Assembly: GCA_963971425.1 (NCBI GenBank)
Contig: OZ020517.1
Location: forward strand, 23,074,462 to 23,138,461
Source: Bryoerythrophyllum caledonicum
Taxonomy: Eukaryota; Streptophyta; Bryopsida; Pottiales; Pottiaceae
Length of the DNA: 64,000 nt
Reading direction: 5' to 3'
Positions 11,200 to 22,280 of the stretch are shown here, in pieces. Below the pieces are notes generated by a model, which was not told where the DNA came from, ran no database searches, and saw nothing but the letters and a program-made list of their open reading frames with translations. The position numbers and the translations under genes were made by a program. Positions within the stretch are counted from its first letter, which is position 1. Each line of letters starts with the position of its first letter.

Positions 11200-11751
11200 A
11201 CACTAAAATTTATGTTTAGTGTAGTATACACTAAAAGCGAACCCATACACCAATTGCGAACGAGGCATTTAGTGTAGTGACAAAACCCTACACTAAATGC
11301 CAACTACTACACTATTTGTCAATTTTAGTAAAGATTTCAACATAGTTTTTTTCACTTGTGCACAATTAGTGTATCAGTAGTAGAAGTATAAAAAAAGGTC
11401 CAGCAGCCGAGGGCTGTCAGAGTATCTTATTAGCAGCTTTCAATTGGCCACAACTCATTCATTATAAACCCGAATTGGACATATGAGGTATTTTTTGGCA
11501 TCTACAGAAAATGTAGATGCTAAAAAACACCTCATTTGCCCAATTTGGACAAGTTTTGAATGAGTTATGACCATTTGAAAGTTGCAAATGAAGAGAAGCA
11601 TGGGCTAGAATGATTGGGGGATTGATTGGGGTTTGAGTGAAGGTTACATTAATGACTTTGGTAGCTAACACCAATTGTCAACTTCTTTACAAATAGTATA
11701 CTAGGGTGAGTACACTATTCGTACCACTACACTAAACATAAATTTTAGTGT
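11200..11751. mobile_element. 552-bp MITE-like element with perfect 25-bp terminal inverted repeats
   Basis: 11200-11224 (acactaaaatttatgtttag plus tgtag) is the exact reverse complement of 11727-11751. Further short inverted words (acactaaa, gtgtag) lie inside both ends. There is no coding capacity. A target-site duplication is not clear; TAG occurs on both outer flanks. Similar end words occur near 46590-46810. It lies between copies 1 and 2 of the lectin-upstream repeat, so insertion probably separated them. Confidence 0.7.
11434..11587. repeat. 154-bp foldback hairpin inside the 552-bp element
   Basis: An imperfect palindrome with arms of about 70 bp and a loop of a few bases (gaaaa near 11505). 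The inner arms are gaggtattttttggcatcta and, opposite, tagatgctaaaaaacacctc. The outer arms pair caactcattc with gaatgagtt and gctttcaattggcca with the facing tgaccatttgaaag. The whole folds as one long hairpin on either strand. Confidence 0.75.
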
Positions 11752-11780
11752 AGTGTTTCTATTTTTGGGATTACCTATTG

Positions 11781-12060
11781 TTCCAGGCGGTACAGTCAAA
11801 CAACCTGGTGACAACAGACATGATCCAAGCGTGATTATCCATGGTGCACTGCTGTGAACTCACTTTGGGTCAAGCACTGAAAGTTTGAGAGGAGAGCTAC
11901 AGTAAGTTAAATGGATCAAGGAAAACTACAGTTTCTGCCGCGACTTGGTGAGAATTTAAGCAGTGGATTTACTTGGCTCATGTGTGACATCAAAGTCCAC
12001 GCTAGATCCTCACAGCTCATCTCTCTGCAAGTGCTGGAAAGTTTGCTATTTCGAGTATAG
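11781..12060. repeat. Lectin-upstream repeat, copy 2
   Basis: Begins gttccaggcggtacagtcaa and continues through the shared actttgggtcaagcactgaaa, ctacagta, tttctgccgcgac and gacatcaaagtccacgct words. Copies 2 and 3 are in direct tandem with unit lengths of about 307 and 273 bp. Confidence 0.85.
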
Positions 12061-12087
12061 GATTACCTACCTTAAAATGTGCTAATG

Positions 12088-12375
12088 TTCCAGGCGGTAC
12101 AGTCAAACACCTGGTGACAACAGACATTAATATTCAAGCGTGATCATCCAAATGGTGCACTGTTGCGACCTCACTTTGCGTGGGTCGAGCACTGAAACTT
12201 TTGCGACTTTGCGATGTGCTTTTGCGAATGGTTTTGACTTGGCTGAGTGATATCAAAGTCCACCCTCGATCCTCACAAGCTCATCTCTAAGCAAGTGCTG
12301 GAACTTGGGTTGCGTTGGCTATTTCGATTTGAGGATTACCTACCGTGTAGCTGGAATCATGTTCCAGGCGGTACA
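12088..12375. repeat. Lectin-upstream repeat, copy 3
   Basis: Begins gttccaggcggtacagtcaa, shares the gtgcactgttgcga and atcaaagtccaccctcgatc words with copies 1 and 2, and is followed at 12361 by the start of a fourth, decayed unit (gttccaggcggtacagta). It lacks part of the middle of the unit. Confidence 0.8.
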
Positions 12376-12500
12376 GTACGTGAAGGATGTGCACAGGGGA
12401 AGAATTATTTGGGGGAGCTGCAACTGAAGCATTCCTGGAAAATAGGCAATTTGCTACAGTTGGACATGTCTATTGCGAAGGTGGTGGTTTTTCCATCTTA

Positions 12501-12693
12501 CCCCTAAAGGACCAAGGCATGTAAGAGGAATCTCTACTCCATTCCATTAAAAAACTGCCAAATGAGAATGTGACTGGGATCTTCTTGAGATGATGTGGTA
12601 AAAAAATTGTGAATTTTGACTGTACGGATTGAAAGATAAATGCATTCAAAGTGAGAATTTTCTACCCCGCGAGTTCACTTGGTCCTTTTGGGG
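12501..12693. mobile_element. MITE family B, copy 1
   Basis: The ends are inverted repeats, cccctaaaggaccaag and cttggtccttttgggg. The body (gaggaatctctactccat near 12530 and the gaattttctacc region) matches 37899-38123 and 43150-43378. Length is about 193 bp and there is no coding. Confidence 0.75.
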
Positions 12694-12837
12694 ATAGGAT
12701 TTCACAATTCCTTGGCAGAAATTTTACACATTCTTTCAGTTTTGAAATATTTGCTAGACTTTTTGTTTTTTTGGCAATCATATGAGATTAATCCTTCAAG
12801 GCCTAACAACTTTTTTTGGATTGTTTGGGCAAGTTAG

Positions 12838-13440
12838 CCTCTGTAGCAAGTGCTACAAGCCACCTCCAAGGAAAATATGAGAAAAATTTAGGGGCCAAGC
12901 AAGATTAGCATCTACCAAGACTAGCGCCACCAAAATTGATGTAGGCATTAGTGAAGTATAGTGATTTCCATGAAGTGGGGTTGCAATGAAATATACCTGC
13001 TTTGCAAGAATGTAATTTGCATAATCTACTACGCTCATAAACAGGGCTTTTTTTTTTGGCGACCTAAGGCCAAAAAGCGAAATTTTATTTCCAAAAATAG
13101 AATATTCCCGAAAATTTGGGAAATCTTAAGATTTTATATCGCCAAAACTTCATTGATGGCCGTTGGCATATCGCCATATTGCTACTAATGAACTCCAACT
13201 TGTCGCCAAAAAGGATACAGTACAAATCTATGTTTATAGAGATGAATTCTCCAAAATGGATAGTTATAGAGAAAATTTGGTTTAGTATGGTTTTGAAAGA
13301 AACTTTGTGTCGCCAAACTTGCCGTCGTCAAAAAGTTTGTGTCGCCACTCTGGCCAAATCTGGCTAAAACTCTGAAACCAAAAAAAAAGGCCTGCTCATA
13401 AATTCTCCTAGGCCTTGTGAGCTCATTAGGCCTAAAGGGT
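12838..13440. repeat. Dispersed repeat R2, copy 1 (interrupted by a hAT MITE)
   Basis: Shares gccacctccaaggaaaat, caccaaaat, gaagtggggtt(g)caatgaaat and the final ggccttgtgagctcat with 36087-36345. The copy here is split by the 353-bp insertion at 13042-13394. Confidence 0.65.
13042..13394. mobile_element. hAT-type MITE with 8-bp target duplication
   Basis: Terminal inverted repeats are cagggctttttttttttgg at the left and ccaaaaaaaaaggcctg at the right. The element is bracketed by a perfect 8-bp direct repeat CTCATAAA (13034-13041 and 13395-13402). CAGGG-type ends with an 8-bp duplication are diagnostic of the hAT superfamily. It is 353 bp, has no transposase and is non-autonomous. The body carries repeated ctcgccaaa-like and gtcgcca words. 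Confidence 0.85.
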
Positions 13441-13494
13441 TAAGACCTCTCACTAAAATTCAAACTACCAAATTTCAGACTAAGTAGCATATTA

Positions 13495-13860
13495 AGATAT
13501 ACCCCCTTGTCCCCCTCCCTTATGACCGACAAATTAAGCAATGTGCAATTAAGAGGAACCAAAATAATAATTATTTTATTTTTGAGTGATAGCCAATAGA
13601 ATCACAATCTCAACCCAAGTGATTTTCATATTTTTCCGATGAAATGTGAACTAGTTTTTAATTTCCAACGTGGTCACACCTATTTAGCCTATTTCTTCCA
13701 CTAGGTACCCCCCATTAGCACCAACTAAAGGTTAGAGGTTTTGACAAATAGCAAGCCTTAATTTGGAGCTGACAAAGAGCAAATGGGTGAAAATGGGGTG
13801 GATGTGGGGTGGAATTAGGACCAAAATAGAGTGGCAGTGATAGGAAGTGATGGGCTAGAG
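13495..13860. mobile_element. MITE family A, diverged copy
   Basis: Shares gaccgacaa(a/g)tt, gtgatagccaatagaat(c/t)aca, acccaagtgatttt(c)atattttt and ggtaccccc with the better preserved copies at 37531, 45351, 51699 and 52326. The ends are eroded; the left end is flanked by TA (13493-13494). Confidence 0.6.
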
Positions 13861-14431
13861 TACATTATATTATTGGTGCCTTTTCACAGCCAAAAAGTGA
13901 GCCCAATCCCGTCATTCTTTTTCACTCCTTGCCATTCTGCATGTGTGAAACTGCACACTGCATACCGCAGTTGTGGTAGTACCATGCCATTGTACAGGAT
14001 TTGTTTCACCATGAAACTGATATGTCCATTATTCAGGTCAGATTGAAAGGTATAACTGGTGTAATTAGTGTAATAGACCCTAGACTTTCCTGGTGAGAGC
14101 TCTTCTGAAAGTTGTATTAAAGTGCATGTACTACAACAACATAGACACTACTACCAACATTGTTCATCCCTAACACAGTCCTTCTTTTCCAAAACTTTGT
14201 AACCAGTGTCGAGACCCTAGGAGAGAAAAAGGAGTCGATAGCCCTAAGACCAGGCATTGTTAACCTGGTTATGAGAAACTAAGTAGTGAGACCGCAGAAG
14301 CTATGGTACAATTGCTATCAAGACTACCAACATAAGATTCACTATGCTTCAGACCTTGTAGCCTCACATGTATATCCTCACTTTAAGCCTCAGACCTTAG
14401 CAGCAAGCAAAAGTCTCTTCCAAAAAGTATG
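13861..14431. other. LSG1 3' flank
   Basis: This holds the 3' UTR side of LSG1 (minus). No separate gene or repeat is recognised. Confidence 0.4.
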
Positions 14432-17089
14432 TCAAACAGAAAGTCGGACATTTGCAGCCCCATTGCTAACAGCTTTCTGCACAACAGCTGAGGAAGGCAT
14501 CCCGTCAGACCCATCGTTTGTTACTCGCCAGGTCCGGTCTTTCTTCCGAGCAGCCTTGCGGTGCATCTTGTGTGGTGCCTTCTCCTTTTGATTCTCCTTC
14601 GCTTTGGAGGACCTCAACTCAGCACCGATTGTCAAAGAATCCAAATCACGGAACACATCGTCCATATTTGAGTCGCCCAACTCTAGTACCTTCCCTCCCC
14701 TCGATCCACTTCCTGAAGGCTCACCATCCTCACCTTCACTTCCTGATTCATCATCACTGTCTTCTTCCACCTCTTCGTAATCGTCGTCGTCGTCATCGTC
14801 TTCATCCTCAACCGGACCAACTCTCTGCGAGAATTCAGCTTGATCTTCATTGGGAGGCGCATAACAGAAAAGCAGCTTACCACTTAGATAATCTTTCAGA
14901 ATTGCTCGAGAAGCCCTGGTTTCATCAGGTAGCCCACTATGAGCGACATGTCTACGGGACATGGCATAAGCTCTGAGTAACTCAGCTGCTGTAGGAGGCC
15001 TGTTTGGATTTTCGTAAGGTTTTGGTGCAGGCAAAGTGAATCCGTAAGTACTTTCGAAAACAGCTCTCGGAACCTTGTTTGCCACGACTTGAATGGGTCC
15101 ACGATGGTCGGTCATACGGTCCACTGGAAGAACCCCAGCAGCAACCATCTCCGATCGTGAAGTAGTGAAGGAGGGAAACACAAGTCCCGGACAATCACAC
15201 AGCATGAGCTCGTCACTTATAATCAGTGTCTGGAAATGCTTCGTCTTCCCTGGAGTAGACGTCACGCCTGTTTTCTTCTCCCCAACCAGAGCATTGATGG
15301 TAGATGATTTACCCACGTTGGGATATCCAACGAAACCAACCATAACCCTACCACCAGATGCATTCGAGGTTCCAACCCCAGGGTCGGTTTCCGATTTGCC
15401 CTTCGGAAGAGAACTTCCGTGAGATTCTAAATGTTTGGATAGAGAAGCTTGCGCAGCTGCTCGCCTGGTTTCTGCAATCTCCTCCGCCATCTTCTGTACC
15501 CGGCTTAGAAGCTCATCGCGTTCCAAAACAACAGCGTCTTCATCGTCAGCGTCTTCCTCATCCACATTGGACAATTCAGGTACCTCTTTCCCTTCAAGTT
15601 TCGCAGTTGCAACTTTAGCAGACCAGAACATGTACGAAATACCCTGCTCTTTCAAGTACTTCGCCCATTTTTGCCTGCAAATACCATAGACCGAGTCTCA
15701 GATTTAGAGTCTGAAACTGAGCAAACAAACGCCACCCTCTTCGGAAGGATTGAAGTGAGAGAATGAATCTCGACTAACAGAAACTAAAAACATGAACTCT
15801 AAGTAACATTCAAAAGCGACTTAGACTTGAAGTGCCGCAAGATATCTATACTACAAGAAACTTGCAACATTTTAGAAAACATGGATCATCGTCTAGGTTG
15901 TGCTTCAAATTTTGCTCAATTATGTACCTCGCATCCCGTGTCAAGAGGTCAGACTTATTCAAAAGTAGCATAGTTTTCCTATTAGGGTCGAGCTCCTTGA
16001 CGTAAGCCTGGTAACCAAAACAGCTTACGTTAGAAAATCATTCTAGCTCAGAACACAAATCTCATTTTAAAACACAGAGACTCGCTTTTAAACTTCAAAA
16101 AGCCAATCACTACTGCACCTGAAGGCGACAATTGAACTGAATTGATCGAAGTACCAAAACGATTCTACTGATTTACCTCCAAGTCGGGACACCGGTAGAA
16201 AAGCGGATTCCGAGCATCGACAACCATGACCACCTGAAAACAAAGCCAGTTTCAGTTTCCCATCATCAAACCAAAATGACCACACCAAACCAGCAGAGCC
16301 AGACCTTAAAAAGAAAGAAGCCAATCGGTAGGACACATACCAAATCACATCGTTCCAGCACTCTCCACAACTGCCTCCAAATGTCGAGATTCTTCTCGAA
16401 CGGCGTTAGCACCAGCTTTTCGTTGTCCTCCAGTCTGTCAAAGGCGCACACATCATTCAGCACGGCCACCATTAACCTCGCAATTAAAAACTCAAATAGA
16501 TGAGGGCACTTACGCAGCCAATCCTCGCCGCCAAGTCAAGAATGACTGCCGTTCATTGAGATCCAGCTGTTGAGGAGTCATACTGGCAGTCCACTTAGGT
16601 CTGCACAAAAAACATCCAAAAAACTCACTCATCAATTCCAACCCGAAACCCTAAACCACAAAAAACTCCTAAGAAAACCCGGAAAACGAAGACACACCTT
16701 CTCGGGATGGTAAGACTAGAAGCATGCAAGGCCTCCTCCGCGCGCCGCTCCTCCTTCGACGCTTCCAAAGCATCCACATCAGTCTCTCTGCAACTCACCA
16801 GAGTTAGATTATGAAGAAAATCCAAGCCAGCGACGATCATGACATGAAGAAGGGAAGTTACTTACGGAGTGATGAGAAGCTCCGCGAGGGGATTCTCGGC
16901 GGAGAAGACGCGGCCGGCGAGCTCCGCCTGCTCCATGACGTCGTCCAAGTCGCGAATGTCGATCTGCGACTCGAGCGGCTTGTTGTGCTTGGCGGTGGCC
17001 TTGCTGAGGCGCTCCTTCATCTGCGCCTGCGTGCGCTGCTTGATGAGCACCTGCCCAGGCCCCGCCTGGACCTTGGACTTGCGCCCCAT
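14432..17089 (-). CDS. LSG1: LSG1 circularly permuted GTPase, 60S ribosome export factor
   Basis: Seven exons were read on the minus strand: 17089-16866, 16787-16698, 16600-16514, 16434-16341, 16233-16177, 16007-15928 and 15674-14432. They give 624 residues, with GT-AG introns and consistent phases. LSG1 is a cytoplasmic GTPase that releases the export adaptor NMD3 from pre-60S subunits. The G motifs occur in permuted order: the NKSD (G4) in exon 6, SAK (G5) at the start of the last exon, then GYPNVGKSSTINAL (G1) and DCPGLVFPS (G3). The N-terminus MGRKSKVQAGPGQVLIK and the LVLTPFEKNLDIWRQLWRVL block are typical. After the GTPase comes a long acidic linker (a run of Asp/Glu at about residue 530) and a basic C-terminus with KMHRKAARKKDRTWR. 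The start is the ATG in context GCCATGGGG; no upstream ATG fits. Confidence 0.95.
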
Positions 17090-17096
17090 GGCTCCC

Positions 17097-17106
17097 AAAA
17101 CCCTAA
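17097..17106 (-). promoter_or_regulatory. Telo-box in the LSG1 5' leader
   Basis: aaaaccctaa on the plus strand (TTAGGGTTTT on the gene strand) lies 8 bp before the ATG. Further accctaac words follow at 17131-17140. Telo-boxes are a known mark of plant promoters for ribosome-biogenesis and translation genes, which suits LSG1. Confidence 0.6.
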
Positions 17107-17604
17107 CTAAACCCCTGCAGAGAATCCTTACACCCTAACCAACTCAACTCGCGGAAGAATTATCAGCGCTGCGACCCAATTGAGAGGATGACAATGGGAA
17201 GTGGAAAGCAAAGAGACCCAATTTCGAGAGAGGGAGAGAGTGCTCATGAGACGTGTAGAGAGGAGAGAGTGAAGGAATGGAAGTTTCGTTGGGAGGACGA
17301 GTGGGACGGCGCTCTTCCTGACGTCTGTGTAGGGTTCTGCGTCAATGTTTCTTTTACGTAACTCTCTTTCTTTTACGCAAACCGTTTCCGTCGACGTTTT
17401 CTTTCCCGCCGTTTTCCTTCCGGGTTTCTTCTTTCCGATGATTTTCTTTCCGCTAGGTCGCCATGCAGTGTGTATTGATGCTGGTTCAGTTATTATTTAT
17501 ATTTTAATTATTTATGCATTACTAACAATTGGCGCTTGCTTTGGAACGCATTAGTCCAACCATTTTATTGTATTTTTTATATTACAAACTATAAATTAAA
17601 AAAG
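17107..17604. other. LSG1 upstream region
   Basis: This is the promoter side of LSG1, with a purine-rich gagagaggg tract near 17225-17270. A Phe-rich open frame from 17345 looks random. No gene is called. Confidence 0.4.
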
Positions 17605-17725
17605 GTATCATGATTCACTGCACAGTTGACTGCGCAATTCACTGCACGGTTGGCTGCAACATTTCTGTAGTTCACTGCACGGTTGACTGCGTGGTTGATC
17701 GTTGCCTGGGTCATTGCGTAGATTA
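17605..17725. repeat. Short imperfect tandem repeat
   Basis: Units of about 20 bp resembling ttcactgcacggttgactgc recur four to five times (17617, 17637, 17671 and decayed followers). No function is evident. Confidence 0.7.
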
Positions 17726-17794
17726 TGATTTTAGTAGTATAATTATTTCACACAAGTGGACCCCATCGTGATGGACAAACCAAGGGCAATACTG

Positions 17795-18345
17795 TGTTAA
17801 TCCTTTACCGCTCATGAAGCTTGAAATGGGGCTCCGGAGGTGCTAAAACTCAATTGGCATGAAATCCATGAGGAATTAGGCTTCGAGATACGAGATTCAG
17901 ATTTGCGCACACATTACATGAAGACACTCCAACAATCAGATCACGATTTGGATTTCTAGAACTCTTGAAAAAACTAGGAATACAACACAAAGTACATCAA
18001 GTATACTAAAATACAGCGAATATAGTGAATATGCTGCCACATGCTTTGTTGTATTTCACACACATGCACATTGATTTTGGTCTTAAAATCTGATTGAACT
18101 TCATCTGTGAGACATTCTTCATTGTTTTTTGATTGTTGATCTCTCTCCTCATATATAAAACTTCCGCTTTGATTCGTATAAGGTTGGAACATTTTTGTAC
18201 ACAATCAAGTAGAAAAAAACAAAAAAATCACCAATAATTGTGTATGAATATATTCTTCACACATGATATGTCAATGCAAAGCTATCAACCTAGTGCACAT
18301 GTGACATGCTCTTATTCAAAGTAAACAAATTCTTGCAAGAATCTA
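17795..18345. repeat. Dispersed repeat R5, copy 1
   Basis: Matches 45960-46510 in inverted orientation. Shared words are aaactcaatt, tttgcgcacacattacatg, acacaaagtacatcaa and the terminal aaattcttgcaagaatct. Its right end at about 18345 is the exact point where the gypsy reverse transcriptase loses homology, so R5 marks the truncation junction. Confidence 0.7.
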
Positions 18346-19237
18346 TTAACTCACAGTACCAACCCACATGACCCAAGACACATTGCACCTCTTTCACGTT
18401 TAGTGGAGGTTTTAGGTTCGTAATAACCTTCACCTTATCTGGTTCTGGTTCTCTTCCAACCTTACATACCACATACCCCAATAAAACCCCCCTACTCATT
18501 ACCAAGTAGGTCTTCTCCGAGTTCAACGCCATTCTGGCTTGCTTACACCTCTCCAAGATTTCCCTTACCAATTCCAAGTAGTTGAGTACACCAGATTGTG
18601 TAATGAAGTCGTCAATAAACACGATCATTGATTTGTATAACTAATCAGAGAAGATTGATATCACCAATCTCTAGACACCGGATGGTGCGTTGCACAGGCC
18701 AAACGGCATGACATGCCACACAAACGTCCCCCAGGGGATTGTAAACGCCGTTTTGTGCCGATCTTCCAAGGCAATGGAAACCTGGTTGTAACCCAAATAC
18801 CCGTCTATGAAGGTATATCTTTTATGACCCGCCACCTCTTCCAAGATACTAGTGATGAACGGTAAGGGGAAATGGTCCTTCTCTGTGCATGCATTTAGTT
18901 TCCTATAATCCACGCACACCCTCAATTTCCCGTTCTTCTTTTTTACCAGTACCATTGCTGAAACCCAGTCAATGATTTCTATTGGCTTGATGAAATTTGC
19001 TTGCAACAACTTTTCCAGCTCTGTCTTGACCACTAACTGGAGCTAGGGGTTCATTCTCCTTTTCTTCTGTCGAATGCATACCGCGCTAGGCATTAATGGA
19101 ATTCTGTGTTCCACTGCAACCTTGGGAGGAATACCTTTCAACTCCTTATATGACCATGCAAATACTTCGCGGTATTCCCTCACGAGGTCGCTATAAGCGA
19201 CGATCTCCTTTGCACTGAGAAAAACTCCCATCCTCAT
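18346..19237 (-). pseudogene. Ty3/gypsy reverse transcriptase, truncated
   Basis: One frame from 19237 to about 18346 shows the RT fingers and palm: ANFIKPIEIIDWVSAMVLVK, KKNGKLRVCVDYRKLNACT, DHFPLPFITSILEEVAGHKR and the catalytic FIDGYLGYNQVSI, then FAFTIPWGTF-like and MPFGLCNAPSGV. After stops near 18660 it resumes with the active-site VFIDDF (in the YxDD position) and VLGHVGWYCELI. Sequence beyond the connection is replaced by repeat R5. The upstream part (from 19237) is the linker preceding RT. It is inactive because of nonsense changes and truncation. Confidence 0.85.
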
Positions 19238-19605
19238 CTCCTTATCTTTTTCATCCTTCTTCTCAAACGTGACATACTTCTAGTCCTCTTTGGACACGTG
19301 AGATTGCTCTGAATTATCTTTATACCATTCTGGAGGTACTTGTCGGTAACTAGCTACATCCTCCCCTACGATAATTCTCGATGATCCAGTCTTGAATTTC
19401 AATGAGCCCTCCAGGATATCCTCCCCACTTAAAATATCCAAACCCTATGGTTTGTGCTCATGGCCAATACATCCTCTTGAACATCCACCAAGAGAACCAG
19501 ACCTTCATCGAAGTCTACCATATCTAGAAAAAGGATGTCGACCTCCCGGTCTGAAGATGAATTAGAATGTTGTTCTAGCCACTCTGTGTACTCGCCATTG
19601 TCTTG

Positions 19606-20418
19606 CTAGTTGTAAAGATTTGGACCTAAACAATCCAATCGATGTGATGACCTGCCTAAGTAAGTATGACTGACCAAGGTAATTTCTACTGTCAAACCCA
19701 CCTTCTGTACAGTGTCTGAAGGTACATCTCCCTCCTCATCCATTCGTCCCACAAATTTAATCCGTACCTTCGTGGAATTGTTGGTAGGGACTGTACGAGA
19801 TGTTAGGCTTGTCACCCCTCAACTAACCGTGGCGTTAGCCATTCGCAACCATAGACGGCCCAAGAGCAACGGAAAAGCCTCCTTGGCTGCATACATTTTG
19901 ATCACATTAAATGTTACCAAATACTCAACCTCCTCTGTGACCAAGCGACAGTTCTGAATTTTGCCTACTGGTTTGGATGGGCTCTGATCTGCCATATTCA
20001 AAACGAACGGTGATGGACCTGTCAAACTTAACCCAAGTTTCTCCATGGTGTGAAGGGGCATGATATTCAGTCCACTTCCCCCATCTATTAATACATGAGG
20101 TATTACCTTATCCACTATTTCCACCTCAATCTCTGTAGCTTGTACATCGAATGTGTGAGACCTCCCTTCCGTCCTCGCAACAAGTTTTACCTTGGCTCTC
20201 GATTTGCGTTTTACTACCGGTAAACCTATTTTTAAGGTCTTTCGCATGAGAGGGGAGACTGCCAGTAATTGTGCCAACGTGATGTCCGCCTTCACCCTTT
20301 GCAAATCCCTCCACAAATCGTAACCACGAGGTTTGACACTTAGTTTTGTGTTCTCCATGGCCTCAAATTCCTCCCTCGGAATCCCCGGGCCTTCCCAATC
20401 TTCTTTGCTCGGTCCCAT
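19606..20418 (-). pseudogene. Ty3/gypsy retropepsin (aspartic protease)
   Basis: From 20418 the frame encodes about 200 residues, with the protease core DKVIPHVLIDGGSGLNIMPL where the DSGS-type catalytic motif reads DGGS. It continues LVTFNVIKMYAAKEAFPLLL and GRLWLRMANA, as in plant gypsy retropepsins with long N-terminal extensions. A stop and frame change near 19815 separate it from the following linker. Confidence 0.8.
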
Positions 20419-21233
20419 ATCATCCGATTCCTCTCCGTATTCATTTCCTAGTGGCTCCCACTGGAGTTGATCTACTCAAGCCCCCTTGGCGACCCTTGCA
20501 GCCTCCTTGGCAACGTCATCCAATGCTTGGAGGCTTGGAAGGTCCTCGGACTCACTACTTTCAGATTCTTTTTCCTCGATGGGTGGTTGTACAAGAGCTT
20601 GGGCACGTCTAGTCACTACTAAGATATCATTGCTGAGTCTGAAGGATGTCTTCTCCAGCTTTTGGGTAACGAAGTGAGATGAGGAGTCAGTTCTTCTATC
20701 ACAACCGTTGAGTTGATTTTAGAAGGAGGAAACCACTCATCCGTATTTCCTCAACAACCCTAACATCTTGATTAGGTGACGGTCTAGGCCTTGGGTTAGG
20801 GTTGTTTTGGTTCCCCCCTTGTTAATTGTGATCCACTGGATTATACCCCCGCTAAGTCTGCAGCTCATCAAGAGCTTGGTGGTTCTGTCTTGACTCTTCA
20901 TAGTTGTAATACAAATTTGGGGGTCTCAACCCCCTTTGCTCATCCCCATTCATCCTTCTTTGCCCTTGCATGTTGTTTTGAGCATTTTGATGGGCGTTTA
21001 TCACAGGTGGGGCATTTGGATTACCTTATCAGGTTGTCTACAATCCTCAGTAGGATGGTTACCACCACAATTTCTACAAGTCCATGGCTGACCCTCCAAC
21101 CAACACTGGCCAGGTTCGTGCCATCTCCCACAAAACTTGTAAAGATCCTTCCTTGGTCTCCCACTTCCTCCATAATCGTAAGTACCCCTTGATATCCTCC
21201 TTGTCGAGCTTGGGAATTTCTATCCCTGTCATA

Positions 21234-22280
21234 TCATGGTAGAGGCTGGTAACATTGTGGATTCCGGTTCCTTTGTAGTTCTTGTGCACAGAACGGCGTC
21301 GAGTGCCCATTTTGACCACATGTGGTGCACCAAATTCCAGAATTATGGTTGTCTGACTCTATTCGTGGAGGTGGGGCATTCTGGTTTTGATTTTTTACCA
21401 TGAAGGCCATTTGCTTTGATAATGCTTGAATTTGTTTCATCACTGAGTCTTGGAAACCCTTGTGTCCAGCTTGTAGCTTCTTCTCCAGTTCCTCCACTCT
21501 CTTCTCCAGACGGGGTTTCGATAATGCCAATAAAGAAATGAAAGCTTGGGTTGCCATTGGTACTATATCCAGATGAAATGAGCCGCTAGGACCCGGGTTG
21601 GAACTATGAGAGGGGTTAGGTCCCACTTCAAGGACCACAAGTTTGAGGGGCACAAACCTAGATATCGACTCATCCTCGTTCCTCTACAACCTCTCGTAAT
21701 TTTGTTCAATCACATCCACTGCTCTAGCGGCCGCCTTAGCTTCGTCTAAGGAGGTTGGATTCCTCTCTAACACACTCTTAATAGTGGAGCGGTTGAAGAA
21801 TCCTTTGATGTAAAATTGTTTGAGGGTATCGTTATTCAGCATTACCCCCACAAACCTCATACACACCAACTCGAACCTCCGAATGTAAGTGGCCATCTCC
21901 TCATCTTGTTCTTGCTTTACTGCCGCCAAGGCTCGTAGGGCTATGCTTTGCCCCACTTCTGGTCTAAAGTGGTTGAGGAATGCTACTTGGAGTTGTTTCC
22001 AGTTTACGAAGTGACCTTCTTCAAGGTCTCGATACCAGTTGTAGGCCTCTCTATGAAGGGTAGTGGGAAACCATACTAAATAATAACCCTAATTTGTAAT
22101 GAGGGGAATGGTCAAGGTCTCGATGTACCTCTCCATATGAAAAGAAGGATCCTCGTCCTTCGAACTATAGAATTTAGGGAGGTTGCCAAGGATGTTGGTT
22201 GCCAACAATCCCTGGGGTACTACTATTGGCAATCCTTGGGGCCTAACCAGAGGGTCAATGGATAGAGGTCCCTCATCCAT
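21234..22280 (-). pseudogene. Ty3/gypsy Gag with zinc knuckle
   Basis: A single frame (22280, 21956 and 21653 share register) runs through two stops. It contains LGNLPKFYSSKDEDPSFHME, HREAYNWYRDLEEGHFVNWK, MATYIRRFELVCMRFVGVML, a coiled-coil-like KRVEELEKKLQ stretch and the CCHC knuckle CTTCGQNGHSTPFC (CX2CX4HX4C). It packages RNA in functional relatives. Stops at about 22088 and 21684 break it here. Confidence 0.85.

Noticed and set aside
14518..14976. 152-codon plus-strand frame
   Set aside because: Antisense of the LSG1 last exon, which has clear homology and catalytic motifs.
17345..17554. Phe-rich 69-residue frame upstream of LSG1
   Set aside because: T-rich composition, no homology, and lies in the promoter side of LSG1.
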